Shown here: piece after piece, positions 23,899 to 35,298 of the stretch | Numbering within the stretch: the stretch's first letter is position 1 | How the letters are laid out: each line of letters begins with the position of its first letter | NCBI GenBank assembly: GCA_023525715.1 | Contig: CM042009.1 | Span: 131,928,711-131,992,710, forward strand | Source: Cichorium intybus | Taxonomy: Eukaryota > Streptophyta > Magnoliopsida > Asterales > Asteraceae | Length of the DNA: 64,000 bases | Reading direction: 5' to 3' | Program-made: the position numbers and the translations under genes | Notes under the pieces: model-generated | Databases searched by the model: none | Told to the model about the DNA's origin: nothing | Seen by the model: the letters and a program-made list of their open reading frames with translations, nothing else

Positions 23899-24645
23899 TT
23901 AACAATACTGAAAAGTGATAAAACCAGACCGCAAAACCGGCAACAACCGACGAGGTTCCACCTCGACATATAGTTGCCAAGCCCCGCCTTCTAATTCTGG
24001 GTCCTCCATCTTCACCTGACGAATACCCTCATAATTCGAGGTAGCAAAACTTGAATTCCTAACCAGCATCCCCTGACAAGCTCGAGAAACACGCCCGTGG
24101 CCAACCTGATTGCATGAAACACAAAACTTCACATCCGACTTACTGTCCTGGCGGTAAGGGTCCTCCATTGTTTCTAAAACTGCAGCCTGAAACTTATTCA
24201 CTGACGGCTTTCCCAAATCCCGATTCTGCCTCTCCTGCTCCAGCTGAGCATCGAACTCGATCTCCTTTGATGTAGCAGCAGACTCCATCTCCGCAAAAGT
24301 TTGCAGTCAAGCGGCGGGCACAAACCCGCTGATCTCCTTCCTCATTATAGCCTGGCATCGAGCCATCATTGCCTCCTCCTTCGTGGCGAACTGCTTCTCA
24401 AACAGCGCTAGCATCTCCGTCTTGACCAAATCAATCACCGGAGGGAGCATCTCAAACACAGCCGTAGCCACCTCCGCGGCGACCAAATCTCAAACATCCT
24501 CATCACTCAACTCAGGCCTAACCCGACCTCGCAAACTTGACATGAGTCCCAAATCACTTCCTCTTAGATCAACCTTCCTCATTTTGAAATCCGACAAGAA
24601 ACGAGTTACAACACTCGCCTAACACATAGCACACACTATTCCCTC
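23899..24645 (-). pseudogene. E8 gypsy Gag fragment
   Basis: The minus strand carries an N-terminal gypsy-type Gag: MRKVDLRGSDLGLMSSLRGR near 24580, then MLPPVIDLVKTEMLALFEK and KEEAMMARCQAIMRKEI, interrupted by stops at about 24490 and 24310. An open frame follows (24288-23899) with KEIEFDAQLEQERQNRDLG and a Cys/His cluster CVSCNQVGHGRVSRAC, reminiscent of a decayed zinc knuckle. The central Gag domain and all of pol are missing. By primer site and LTR it belongs with E8. Confidence 0.5.
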
Positions 24646-24849
24646 GTCTACAGACTCATTAGGTCCCTCGAGTCTCCCTTCGTTCCAGGTACGAATTCTG
24701 TACTTTCAAAAGTATGGGCCTTTGTACTGCCATTCACACATATTCGTACTTGTTCAGAAGATCGTCCCGGTTCCCTAAGTCACCTCACTCCCTTTTAAAG
24801 GGCATTCGTATCTCATCCATACGACCCTGCACTAAAGTGCCTAGCACTC

Positions 24850-25672
24850 TGATTGGGAATAAGCATACAAACAATAAACTCAACTCTTAAGTTCACATGC
24901 AACCTATATGGATCTATGTTTTCTCTGTTGAACATATAACTAAGAACATTTATGGGAAACCCTATGTATAATCAAAATTACTAAAAAGGGTTTCAGGACT
25001 ACATACCTTATTGTTATTATAGCAAATAATAATTAATCCTTGTCTCGTTGATTTCTCGGAAGCAAGCACCACAAGTGTCGTGCCTCTAATGGTTCACACC
25101 CAAAAGTCCAAGCAAAGGTTAATTATCTTAAATTCTTATTAAGAAAAGCTCGCTATAAAACCTTAGAGAAGGATTATAGAGTCTTCTTGAGAGAGAAGAG
25201 AAATTCCAGAGAACTGTCTCCTGGAATGGGGCAGAGAATAATGTGACAGGGGATTCATATTTGTAGCTGAAAGGGTGATAAAGGATAAACCTTATTCGAA
25301 TTCAAACTGAGATAAAACCCTTATCTCTAGCCCTTTTTCCGGCCAGATGCGGCGCGCGTCGAGCGTGCAATTTGCCCGCGTCACGCGTGTCAATCCTTCC
25401 AGATTGTTCCATTGTTCAACTACTGAACAATTACAATTCAGCCAGTTCACTTTAACTAATCCCAAATTAATTCTAATTAATTCTGATTAATTCCAAATGA
25501 GTTTCTAATTAATTTATTATCACATAACAAATTAATAAACTGTTTCTTCCTCTCTCTCTCTATTAACCTTTTTACCAGTTGGACTACTGAGGGCAACCCA
25601 AAAGGATTGTGCTGCTATCAATTCAAGTACATGTAACAAGTATAGCTATTTCTTAGACACCTTAATCCAACA
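24850..25672 (-). repeat. E10: solo LTR of the E3 family
   Basis: The block resembles the E3 LTR: AAGTTCACATGCAACCTATA near its start, the GCACCACAAGTGTCGTGCCTC segment, AT-rich middle, and end CTTAGACACC...AATCCAACA. Plausible ends are TGATTGGGAA and CCAACA, flanked by CACTC (24845-24849) and CATTC (25673-25677), a 4/5 target duplication. No internal sequence is attached, as expected after LTR-LTR recombination. A GC-rich insert (GCGGCGCGCGTCGAGCGTGC) sits in U3. Confidence 0.7.
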
Positions 25673-25677
25673 CATTC

Positions 25678-26417
25678 TTCCTAGTTTACCTAAGATTTCC
25701 ACATCTCACCCACACCAACTTCCGCTCGTACCATTAGGTCACCTCGCGAACGCGTAATCGTATGCAATAAGAATAGATAGACAGTCGAATATATATTCTA
25801 CCTTAAAGTCACAAGCAAACAAGGAACGACCAGTAAGGCTGGTTCAATAATTCTAAGGCTATCCGATCCTATCACATACAATCCTAAAGCATTCTCTTAA
25901 CTTCCTAACACTACAAGCATAGGTCTAGAAGGCACACACAAACGTCACATAGCAGGCAGCACACAACAAGCAGCAAACCAGGAAAAAGGCATCCCTATGA
26001 TCCAGGCCAATTCTATCATGCAGTTTCCTAAGTGGTTTGTTAGCCTATTTCTAGCCTATATCATATCATCAGCACATCATATCATGGATATTTTGGGAAT
26101 TAAATCACTTACTTGAGCTTTGGTCAACTGTACGCATCGCATCTCATTCTCTTCAAAACCCATTTATCCGTTTGAATTCATAAGTCAGGTATTCATACCA
26201 TGTTTCAAACTCCCAAACAACAATAAAAAAAGAAAATGCAGGTGAATCTTCCACATGTTACTCTACCTAACTACTTAGAGATTTTATTTAAAAACAATTT
26301 TTCCTTTGAAAGTCGTTTAGAAAATCCTCAAATCCCCAGTTTGAGTTTGGAATCCCTGTCATGTTCATCCAAATCCTTGGAATCACATTCCTGTTCATCC
26401 AAATCCCTCAAACTAAG
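25678..26417 (-). other. E8 leader between primer site and Gag
   Basis: No ORF with support is present. A short direct repeat, ATCCCTGTCATGTTCATCCAAATCC-like, occurs twice near 26350-26410, close to the primer site. Confidence 0.4.
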
Positions 26418-26429
26418 GCTCTGATACCA
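26418..26429 (-). other. E8 primer-binding site (initiator tRNA-Met)
   Basis: The minus strand reads TGGTATCAGAGC, eight bases from the LTR end at 26438. Confidence 0.8.
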
Positions 26430-27362
26430 ACTTTTAATGCCCCAAAATCCAGAGTACAAAATTTCGTTTTAAAAACGGTTCAAATACATAAAACAGGTTG
26501 TCAAATAAAATCATCAAAATTAAAACTTAATATTTAAAACATGTAAAATCATATTTAACAAAAACATTTGCAAACATTATGCAGTGGAAGACTTGAATAT
26601 CAAAACCTCATATGCGTTACAGTCGTGATGTGCTCTAAATTCAGGCCAACGAATACCTGAATAACAGTTAGGGTGAAATAGTAAGCACAAAGCTTGGTGA
26701 GTTCCCCAAAATACCACACAATCCATCACATTCAAACACCTAAGGCAGATACATGCACATAGGTCTCCGAGCTTGCCCCGAGCAACCTTACCCAAACATG
26801 TCGTAGCACTGTCGGGTATCACGGCATGGGCCCGTTGGCTCTAACCTTATTTTGGGACTGTTGTCATGGGCCCTTCCGGCTCTGATTTGACATCGTCAAA
26901 TACTGGCCCCTCCCCGGCTCTGACCTCACCCATTGCTGGGACTCTTGGCATTAAACCTTCCAGCTCTGACCAGACACTGGCCCGTCTGGCTCTAGTCAGG
27001 TACTGGCCCCTCCCCGGCTCTGGCTTCACCCGAACGGTAAAGTCGTATGAACATATCATACGACTATACATACACACATACATTTCTAACCTCAAGCAGC
27101 TATCACTTTCATTCCTACAATGTACTCCTACGCATGCAACATTATACATGGTATAGTGAGAAGACTCACCTGATCCGCAACCGCAAGTCAGACAGCACTC
27201 CACGCGAGTAACCTCAGATCCGACAGTAAGAACTTCCTAATCAGGATAAACTTCACTTACAATTTCATAAACTCCAAACAGGATAAACCCCTAAAACCGG
27301 TATCCCAAACCCTCAAGTTCGACCAAAAGACAAACTGGTCAAAAAGTCAACGGTCAACAGGC

Positions 27363-27401
27363 AGTTAGCACCGCTATCTTCCCTAGATAGCGTCACTAAC
27401 T
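27363..27401. repeat. Inverted repeat in E8 LTR
   Basis: AGTTAGCACCGCTATC and GATAGCGTCACTAACT form two 16-base arms with three mismatches around a 7-base loop. The words TTAGC and CACTAAC recur in the second cluster at 27986. Confidence 0.65.
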
Positions 27402-27985
27402 ATGAATAGTATCAAAAATCCATTAAGCTCTTCATCCATTCAGCCAAAGTTTTAAACCTCCAAGAACCTTCCAAACAATCCCTAGGTCCATAAAAATCCT
27501 ATCTTTATCATCCAAACATGAACATGCAAGTTCATGAACAAGATCCAAGTCTAACATGGTCCAACACTCAACAAAATCACCAAAGAGATTTTGGCTTACT
27601 CTCTAAACCATCGTAAAGGCTCTAAATAAGGACTCAAAGGCATAAAGTTCAAAACTCTATTCTTCCCAATCATGGACAACACCAAAAAGGGACCATTACT
27701 TCATTTCAATACATAAAATTCCACTTAAATCACAAGAAACAAAGGGCTTTAGTTGATTTCTATTTGAACAAATCCGCCTAGCAACACCATGCATCCTTTA
27801 TCATCATAATCTCTTTAAGAATACCTTCTAAAGTGACCAAATGAGCCAAAAATTATCCAAAGGAGCTAGAGAGAGGAGAAAAACGACATTGTGGGCTGAA
27901 AGGATGCAAATGACGGCTGCCCTAGGGTTCCCCACCCTCAAATATGGCCCAAACTTCAAAATCTAGGGTTTTGGCCCAAATAGGG

Positions 27986-28125
27986 CAGTTAGCATCACTA
28001 ACTCATAAGTTAGCGCCGCTAACTCATAAGTTAGTGATGCTTCTGAGATCGTGCCAACCTACCAACATAGCCACATTAGCAACGCTATCTCATACATTAG
28101 CGTCGCTAACTTCATTGTTAGCGGG
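27986..28125. repeat. Cluster of TTAGCGNCGCTAA-type palindromes
   Basis: At least five small palindromes are spaced by TCATAA-like words: GTTAGCATCACTAAC, GTTAGCGCCGCTAAC, GTTAGTGATGC, ATTAGCAACGCTAT and ATTAGCGTCGCTAAC. The placement near the U3 end of the LTR (sense strand) suits a promoter or enhancer array, but this is inferred. Confidence 0.6.
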
Positions 28126-28207
28126 GTTAATGCATCCTTTCCTCAATTCTTCAAAACATGATTCCTTTTTCGTGTTGAACTTGAAGTTTCGGGATTAGGG
28201 TCTTACA

Positions 28208-30170
28208 TTATATCAATTCAATCTGAGTATGGCCATACATTTGCTGTCAGCACCAAATCATCGAGGGGCCCAGGATATCATTTCGCCTGTTACGGCAGAA
28301 GGAACATATAAACTTTGACTACATGGACCTCGCCCAGTCATCAGGACATACCTGGACATTCCCTTTATGGCTGCCAGTTACGGACAACGTTGGAGAAAAC
28401 CAAGGCATAAAACACTGTAGGACTAAGGATCAATGCATCTCCGCTTGAAGAATATAAGATATTACCATCTTCGAAGTACTTGTGACAATTTCCATGAAGT
28501 AATCTCTAAGTGTGGGTTACTCCAATACTTAATCTCCATTAACTACACATGAGAATTAGCGCATCTCCATGCTATGTCAATCTCTATGGATAGTCCACCA
28601 ATACCTCATGTCAGTCGTAAATCAATACTTACTCCTAAAAGCATGACCGACTGTGGATATTTTGAATAATTTATTATTCAAGAAGTCAATAAAACATACA
28701 AAATTGGAACACAACGATAAACTAATGAAATGACTACCTTTTTGCATATATTAAGTTCTCCACATAATATCTTCAATTTTGATAAAGTTTTTTGTTGTTT
28801 AAGTTCCCAATACAATTCAAACCACACTAACCTCACTCAAAACCAATTCATTTGCAAATCTCATGCACATGGACTTAACTTGATGACCTTGCTTGGTTCA
28901 ACACATTGGCTTAGTGATCAGATCAGCTATCTTGCCTCATCTGATATAACTCTGTTAATTGTGATGTCTCTTTCGGTAAGAACCCAAATCCTGACCGCGT
29001 ACAGAAACCGTCTTTATTAGTTTGGAAGCTAAGATTAGTGTGAGTATTTACACTGAGTTCTTCCATACTATAATTGATCAAGAACATCTTAAAAATTTTA
29101 GATATGTCTTGACTTCCATCCATTGATTTTCACCAGGAATAGTCTAATGTCTAATCATCATGCCCAAGGCATATGATACATTAGGTCTCGTACATTGTGT
29201 GATCGATTCCTTTACAAGTACATATTGAACTCTTTTGTGGAACTAGGACTTTGAGTTTCACTCGATCCTAAACCCTTATACATGGACTTCAATCCCTTCT
29301 AGGAGTTTTGTATCTCTAGATTTTGACTATTTATGGAGTCTCCCACATCATTTGTAGCATAACAATTCTCAATAATTTCATATTTCTCAAGGTAAGGACG
29401 TTTTTTACATGCAAACTTTGTTATCTGTGTACAACATTGGCCAGACTTTATTGCTCTCACTAGCTCTAACATATGTACAACTCACTTTTATTTCTCAAAC
29501 AACCAAACTCATTGCCTTTCTCATGGAAATAAAGATTCCATCTACGAGACGCTTGTTTAAGTCCATAAATAGGCTTTTCAAGCTTACACACTTTATTTAG
29601 ATATTGGACTGTACAAAACCTTCTGGTTGTGTCATATACACATCCTCTTAATGTTTTTTGGTAAGGAAAGCGGTTTTTACATCCATTTGACATATTTTAT
29701 AATCATCGACCGCTTTTGTGGAATGCAATTTCCAAATAGATTTAGTTATTGCCACTGATGAAAAGGTTTCCTCATAATCAAGCTTCTAGTATGAGTATAA
29801 CTCTTAGTCACCACTCTTGTTCTCATGTGTGTACTCTTCATACATGGTTGTCTTTTCTTGAAGACCCATTTATACATGATTGCTTTAAGATCATGAGTAT
29901 GATCAACCAAGTTTCAAACTTGGTTATCGTTCATGGATTTCATCTCGCTCCCCATAACCTCCTTCTTGGGGGTAGCCCAAGGGCCTGCAACGGCTTCCGA
30001 TATTTGGTAGGGTCACAATGATCCACCAGATATTCATCAGCTTCGTCAACATGTAATCCATAAAACTCAGGTGCCTGACGTACTTTATCGGCTTCTCGGA
30101 TAGGAGACGGAGATATGTCAGATTACTCAGTAAACTCTTACCGAGTCTCAAACCTGTGAACTAAAAGTTA
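28208..30170 (-). pseudogene. E9: copia pol relic (RT to RNase H and 3' region)
   Basis: On the minus strand, starting near 30150, copia RT is legible across frames: GSEMKSMNDNQV, then the core with QMDVKTAFL (about 29680) and KVCKLEKPIYGLKQASRRWN (about 29600-29540). Later come a spacer with NSKKG-like and SETQSPS words and an RNase H start (SFQTNKDGFCTRSGFGF, about 29030). After RNase H the sequence 28230-28700 aligns with 4190-4670 of E3, the non-coding 3' part of the TR-GAG family. Many stops; cut by E8 at 28208. Confidence 0.65.
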
Positions 30171-30214
30171 TATTTCTAACCACTTTTATTTAATGGGTTA
30201 ACACCCCAACAAAT

Positions 30215-31330
30215 TGGCATCATTGCCGGAGATACAACAATACTAATTGTTTATGCCAAGATCGTTTTGCATAGGTAAACCTTTAGCAATTTATTTAGAG
30301 GTAGAGAAGAAGCAAAGAAGCTCTGAAACCTCTTCATCTAATCCTCTGATCATTCATATTTGGGAGGAAGTACCACTTTCAAGTGAAACTGAAATAGATA
30401 CACCCGTCATCACCACAATCATCTACATCCAAAAAATCTACACCACCATTCTCACCAACGTGAGATACCCAAGAACCTACCACAACTAAAATACTGATTC
30501 TAATTATTACCATGGACAATTAACCACCACCCAAGCAAAAACTTCATCAATAGGCAAGACAAGAGGTCACTCAATAGCCTCTTTGTATCACGTATCCCGT
30601 GTTAACTAATTTATTTAGAAGGGGAACATCCCTAATAAAGGTATACGGGCAAGCTTTCGCACACCGACTAATCCCCCGTTGTGAACATGATGCTTTTGCC
30701 TAATACCATGGAGTCATTGCACACAAACCTCCATGCCTACAGAGGCTAAACAGTACCAATATTTGAACATGAGTTAGTGGCTTACTCACTACATCTTCCA
30801 CATGAATTTACCAAGTCACCACAACCTAAGTGGTTATCTTGACCAATTTCGAGTTAAGGTATGGGCCTGTCCATTTGCTCCCATCATTCTAGGGTCTTAA
30901 AATACAAATCCTTATATATTGCTAACCGAGTTCCACATTGTGTGCTCCATAATGAAATTACACGACGTCTTAGAGGATCAAATTAAGCTTAGGGAATTTC
31001 CTTTCACATTGCAAGACTTAACAAAAGATTACCTTTATGACCTCCCACCAATGACAAGTGATACAAGGAATAATCTTGAAAAATAATAATTAGACAAGTA
31101 TTTCCCAGAAATGAATGTTTCCTCCCTATGCAAGGAAATTATCAGGATTAAGCAACAAAAGAGGGAGGTCTTACACATGTATTGTGAGAGATTTAAAAGG
31201 CTATGCACCCGATGCCTAAACCATGAGATTAATGAATACCAACTCCTTTAATACTTTTGTAAAGGCATGGTACCGTGGGAACGAAGTTACTTAATGCCTC
31301 AACAAAAAGTTAGAAATGAGAAGTAAAATT
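30215..31330 (+). pseudogene. ATHILA-type leader and Gag relic
   Basis: TGGCATCATTGCCGGAGA (30215-30232) is a decayed tRNA-Asp primer site in plus orientation. Downstream, gypsy Gag of ATHILA type is legible: LREFPFTLQDLTKDYLYDLP (30988 onward), DKYFPEMNVSSLCKEIIRIK, then MYCERFKRLCTRCLNHEI and YFCKGMVPWERS. Stops occur after NNLEK and after YQLL. It lies head to head with copia relic E9 and belongs to a different element from E2. Confidence 0.65.
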
Positions 31331-31429
31331 TTTGGTGCTTTATGGTTCTAGTAGATGATATTAAACTTAGAAAAAGTTGTACTAATTTTTCAAACCAGTA
31401 GTGATGTATATTAATATGATTTATTTACA

Positions 31430-31690
31430 GAACCCAAAGTGTTGCAAATGATTTTATCAAATGTGATTACGACCTTGATTGAAATTTTAGAGTTTGTTAA
31501 AGTTCAAGATTGTTATCCAAATGTTTTTATTGCATAAGGAATCTTATTAAGTGTTTTACAGGAACATTAGCACCAGCGGCAATAAGTTTTTCAAATTTGA
31601 AATTATTAAAATATTATTTAAGATTCATCAACATTATAAGCAATATTGGATATATGGGTTGATCATATTAATCTATTAATCAATTTGCGT
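31430..31690 (+). pseudogene. hAT-type transposase C-terminal relic
   Basis: The plus strand shows LIEILEFVKVQDCYPNVFIA, a stop, GILLSVLQ, then GTLAPAAISFSNLKLLKYYL. This follows the pattern of the hAT dimerisation region (YPN...AYRILLT...TVASAERSFSKLKLLKNYLR) of TTF-type/ZMYM-like transposase-derived proteins. Ala-Glu-Arg of the ASAERSFS motif is not kept. Short, broken, no termini recognised. Confidence 0.5.
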
Positions 31691-31699
31691 GATTTTCGT

Positions 31700-32480
31700 C
31701 TTTGTGATGTACGTTTTTTTCCGCCTTGTGACACGCGGATCCACCACTGGCTTATGGATCCATCTCCGGGTCTATCCGGATCTGTATTCGGATGTTTCTC
31801 GAATTTATGCCTCCACCGCTTCCTCCCTCAATCGACCTTCCCACTCCATCGACTTAGCGTCCTTCCCACGGATTTTGCGTCTTCTTCTACACTCCTCCAA
31901 TGTCTGTGCGTGCGTGTTTGTGCCGCCTGGGATCGACAGAAATAGAAATCGAGGTCGAGCCTTGTGTGGGTTAACCGAACAAGGTTGGAGACAGAGAGCA
32001 GATCGACGGGAGAGAGTGAGACAGATCGAGCAGTGAGAGAGACGATGCACTGATATCGCTGTTGTGGGGCGTTTTCCCGGCGACGTTGTGGTTTCCGGCG
32101 GCGAATGTAGCTGGGGGTGGCGGCGGTTGGTTATGGTGGTCGAACACTAATCCTTGGTCCAAATTCCGCTAAATTATTCATGATGATTTTTACATGTCGA
32201 TAGCAGCTAATTGGAGGGATTCATTGCTTGTGGATATGACGAGTAAATATGGTCTCGATCGTCAAGATCTGCCCTTCGTTTGCAGGTACAATGTCGAATT
32301 GATTTTTGGAGTTCCAATCATTGTTTAAAATCTATTTTACTATGACATAACAGAAAGAGTTTTCCTCCATCTATTCTATTTTATAAATGCACTCCACCTG
32401 TTCGATGAAATGTCCCTGGTTTGTATCACTATTTGTTTTATCAGTCCATTTTATTGTTTCTCTTGATGCATTCGTGATAG
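31700..32480. other. Gene-like but unidentified sequence
   Basis: This stretch is less AT-rich than its surroundings, with CT-rich then GA-rich parts like a 5' untranslated region (31800-32045). An exon-like segment at about 32180-32286 (NWRDSLLVDMTSKYGLDRQD) ends in CAG|GTACAATG, resembling a splice donor. I do not recognise the protein. It is likely another captured fragment like those just downstream. Confidence 0.3.
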
Positions 32481-32532
32481 TTAGATATGAATTGAAAGTT
32501 GTTTTCGGGGAGAGAGGAAGATATCGATTCTA

Positions 32533-32790
32533 TTGAGTTTTTATGTGTTGTTGACACTTGATGTGGCTGGCGTTTACTGGTGGAATCGCATGGATGATCA
32601 TCTTTATCCATTACTCATGCTGCCCCCTAAAAGGATTCCACCTTTTTGGCATGCCGTTTTTTTAATAGTCGTGAATGGTGAGTTATCTTTCATATGGTTT
32701 TATTGTTTTCTTGTGCTTCATTATTTAATAAATTTTTATTTCTGATATTTTGGTGAGGCAGGCAGCAATTGTGGTAAAGTGGAACACAAA
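32533..32790 (+). pseudogene. RNFT-like RING protein, two captured exons
   Basis: Exon-like block to 32677 encodes DVAGVYWWNRMDDHLY and LYPLLMLPPKRIPPFWHA, VFLIVVN, ending at donor G|GTGAGT (32678). After a 67-base AT-rich intron the frame resumes at 32745 with ILVRQAAIVVKW. This agrees with the membrane region of plant RNFT1/2-like E3 ligases (IPPFWHAIFII-VND, TLVRQAA). The acceptor AG appears changed to TG, and coding homology is lost after 32784. No RING domain is present here. It is a dead gene fragment. Confidence 0.6.
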
Positions 32791-33082
32791 AACAAAGTTT
32801 ATTGGACAAATGAACAAATTTTCCCATGTTTGATGCCTCATGGACCGCTACATAGAATTAGTGCAACACAAAAACAATGTTTATTGGCTACTTGAATAAA
32901 ATTAGAAGATGAGTCACTTAAAGAACAAACATAAGAGCTATTGGTACCCATTTTCTGACATTAACCTAATCTTGAGTTGTTGACCATCAACCAAAAAACC
33001 AAAAAAACTCCCCTTAAAAGTGAATTTCAATGTTTCTAGTGATCCCTTTGTACTTATGAGTATTTTTCTATAGTCTTTGCAG

Positions 33083-33160
33083 GTTGTGAAAACTGGAGAC
33101 ACCTTTTTTATTGGTCAGTATTCGTTCACAGGAAGTGAGACAACCTCTGCTTGGCTGGAG
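33083..33160 (+). pseudogene. Cytosolic pyruvate kinase exon fragment
   Basis: A 78-base block between an acceptor (TTTGCAG, to 33082) and a donor (GTAAGG from 33161) encodes VVKTGDTFFIGQ and GQYSFTGSETTSAWLE. This matches the segment of plant cytosolic pyruvate kinase that typically reads GDTIF-GQYLFTGSETTS-WLEV. Splice signals and frame are intact, but no neighbouring pyruvate kinase exon was found within several kilobases, so this is an isolated captured exon. Confidence 0.7.
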
Positions 33161-33245
33161 GTAAGGGCAAACATGTCTTTTTACCGTATCCCATTAGTCA
33201 TATGGTAAATTTAAAAACTTAAATTATAGGAAACTAGGCTTATAA

Positions 33246-34260
33246 AATAGCAACCTACTTTGGTTTTTTAAATATGAATCTTGCTGTCAAGGACGAAAGA
33301 TATAGTGATGCAGGTACTTAATAAATTTTACCAAAAATAGCAACCTACTTTGGTTTTTTAAATATAATAATAATTTAAATTGTATTTTTAAAAGATTCTG
33401 CCAACATGTGACGTGCTAGATTCGTTACCTGTGAATCTTTCGATGAGTTATTAGAAAGTTGACCAGGCATATAATATGTTAACTTGTGAAATACGTGATC
33501 ACATTTTGGCATTTAACATAATTTATAAAAAAAATTAGTTATTGTTTTTAATTTTATGTTTACTTATATTTAATTACAGTTTCCCTACTAAAAATAAAAT
33601 CAAACTCTAGAAATTAACCAAAATCAACCTAAAATACAAAACAAACTGAAACTTTTATATTTGCTTATATATCTTTTTGGATAAACTGAGTTTTTATTCT
33701 TTTACATTAAAGGTCATTAATAGCATTGTACTTTGAAAAAAAGGCTTCTTTCGAAATGTTTTTATATGATCAGGAGAAGTTTCATTTCTTACATTAAAGC
33801 TCATTTATAGAAAAAAAATTTGGGAAAAATATCGATTTTAGCATTGAAAAAATGACTTCTTTTGAAATCTTTTTGGGTAAACTGAGTTTTTATTTCTTTT
33901 ACATTAAAGCTAATTTACAGGATATTTTTTTGGAAAAAAGAAACTTCATTGAAGCATTACAGTATGCAAAAAAAGTCTATTGATAGCATCGTATTTTCTC
34001 ATACTCTCATCTGCTTTTTTAATTTATTATTTCAATTTCTGACTTTCAAATAGGGCTAATTACTTAGATGGTAACAATCCTATTATACATGTCACATTCA
34101 TTTCTTTCTATAATAGCATCGTACTTTTATTTCCCTACTAAGGTATTCTACTTTGAAAAAATATTCAATTATATCATTCTACTTTTTGTTTCTTTTTATT
34201 AGAACATTATTTTGACAAACTACCTAGATATAGCATTGTACTTTCGGCTTCCCTTTAACA
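33246..34260. repeat. AT-rich region with short repeated blocks
   Basis: AATAGCAACCTACTTTGG followed by TTTTTTAAATAT occurs twice (33249 and 33334). TAAACTGAGTTTTTAT with TCTTTTACATTAAAG occurs twice (33682 and 33879). TAGCAT(T/C)GTACTTT words recur at 33721-34240. No ORF. Confidence 0.5.
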
Positions 34261-35298
34261 GTTTACTCAATTCTAGCATTTACATTGATTTTTATCTGGA
34301 TTTTGGGTGGTGGCATTCCTATAACCGTAAGATTTTCAAACTATAATGCTGTAATAGGAACTATAATAAATGAAACAATGAAAGTACGTTCGTATTTTTT
34401 GCAGTTTATTTTACTAACAGATATTTATTATGGTTAAGACAATAATGTATTTTAATTAGCAACTGTTTTATATAGTTTTATCTTTGACAGGATTGCATCA
34501 TGTAGAAAGTCGCTTCAGGATCCGCGAAAATAAAGTGTCCCGACACACGCCGACCCACTCAACGAGCTGGGCCACCTACAGAACTGATGGAACCCGTGCA
34601 TCGCAAATCAGTTTGGACCCTAGTGAATGTGGGGTGGCCAATTTCTTGTTTCAAAATTTCATATTTAGTTCAAATTGACTAGACAGTTCGACCTGACTAT
34701 GCATGCTGGTCTAAACCCACTAAGTTGAATGAAACTGTCTTTATTTGGTAAGTATGATCCGCAAAGTCCTATAAATAATCAAAACTTATATTAGCATTTT
34801 TCTTAAAAAGCTACCCTATATTCAAAAAATAATCAAAACTTAGAAAGGTGCAACAAGGATTTGTACATGATCGCGAAATGGTTTTATCAAGTTAAGAATT
34901 TCTTAAAAGTGAGAAATATTTTAATTGAAGGTGTGATATAAAAAGGAAAAAGAAAAGCGAGACGGTGGTAGCAATAATTACCACAGACGCACAATGAGAG
35001 GTTGGCATTACCATGTACGACACACGTACCACCCCACTTAAAACATAAAAAAAACATTAAATATATAATTAATAATATGCAATTTTACTTTACTTTATCC
35101 TTTTCAAACATCATAAAACTACGAACATAACCTAATACTTAACTTCACCTATTTAATATTTTTACGGTTTTTATTTGCAGTAAACTTACAAACTTAAAAC
35201 ATAAAAATTAATTAAAAAGGATACGCCAAAAAAATTATTTACATCTTTTATAATCTCTTCGTTAAAGAACGTCCATTAGGTTATTTCTTTTTTAATAA
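34261..35298. other. AT-rich interval without recognised gene
   Basis: A GC-richer island at 34490-34630 contains a plus-strand open frame without recognised homology and the word ACCCGTGCATCGCA, which resembles part of the terminal hairpin of some plant Helitrons. No matching right arm was found. Nothing else is supported. Confidence 0.35.

Larger units (their letters stand above)
23890..28207 (-). mobile_element. E8: truncated Ty3/gypsy element (5' half)
   Basis: In minus-strand sense it has a 5' LTR (28207-26438), an initiator-Met primer site, an untranslated leader holding solo LTR E10, and a Gag fragment. Everything beyond Gag is missing; E1 sequence abuts it at about 23.89 kb. The LTR fragment at 1-366 belongs to the same family. 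E8 itself was inserted into copia relic E9, whose 3' region is cut at 28208. Confidence 0.65.
26438..28207 (-). repeat. E8 5' LTR
   Basis: The LTR is 1.77 kb, in plus orientation TGCCCCAAAATCC to GGGTCTTACA, a length usual for Tekay/Del gypsy LTRs. It contains repeated GGCTCTGAC/CTGGCCCCTCC units (26870-27020) and two clusters of small palindromes (27363-27401 and 27986-28125). Confidence 0.75.

Noticed and set aside
31689..32050. Overlapping open frames on both strands near 31.7-32.05 kb
   Set aside because: Local GC richness leaves several frames open at once; none shows recognisable protein motifs.
34589..34624. Possible Helitron 3' end (ACCCGTGCATCGCA, then CTAG followed by T)
   Set aside because: The right arm of the terminal hairpin is absent and no 5' end was found, so it was not annotated as an element boundary.
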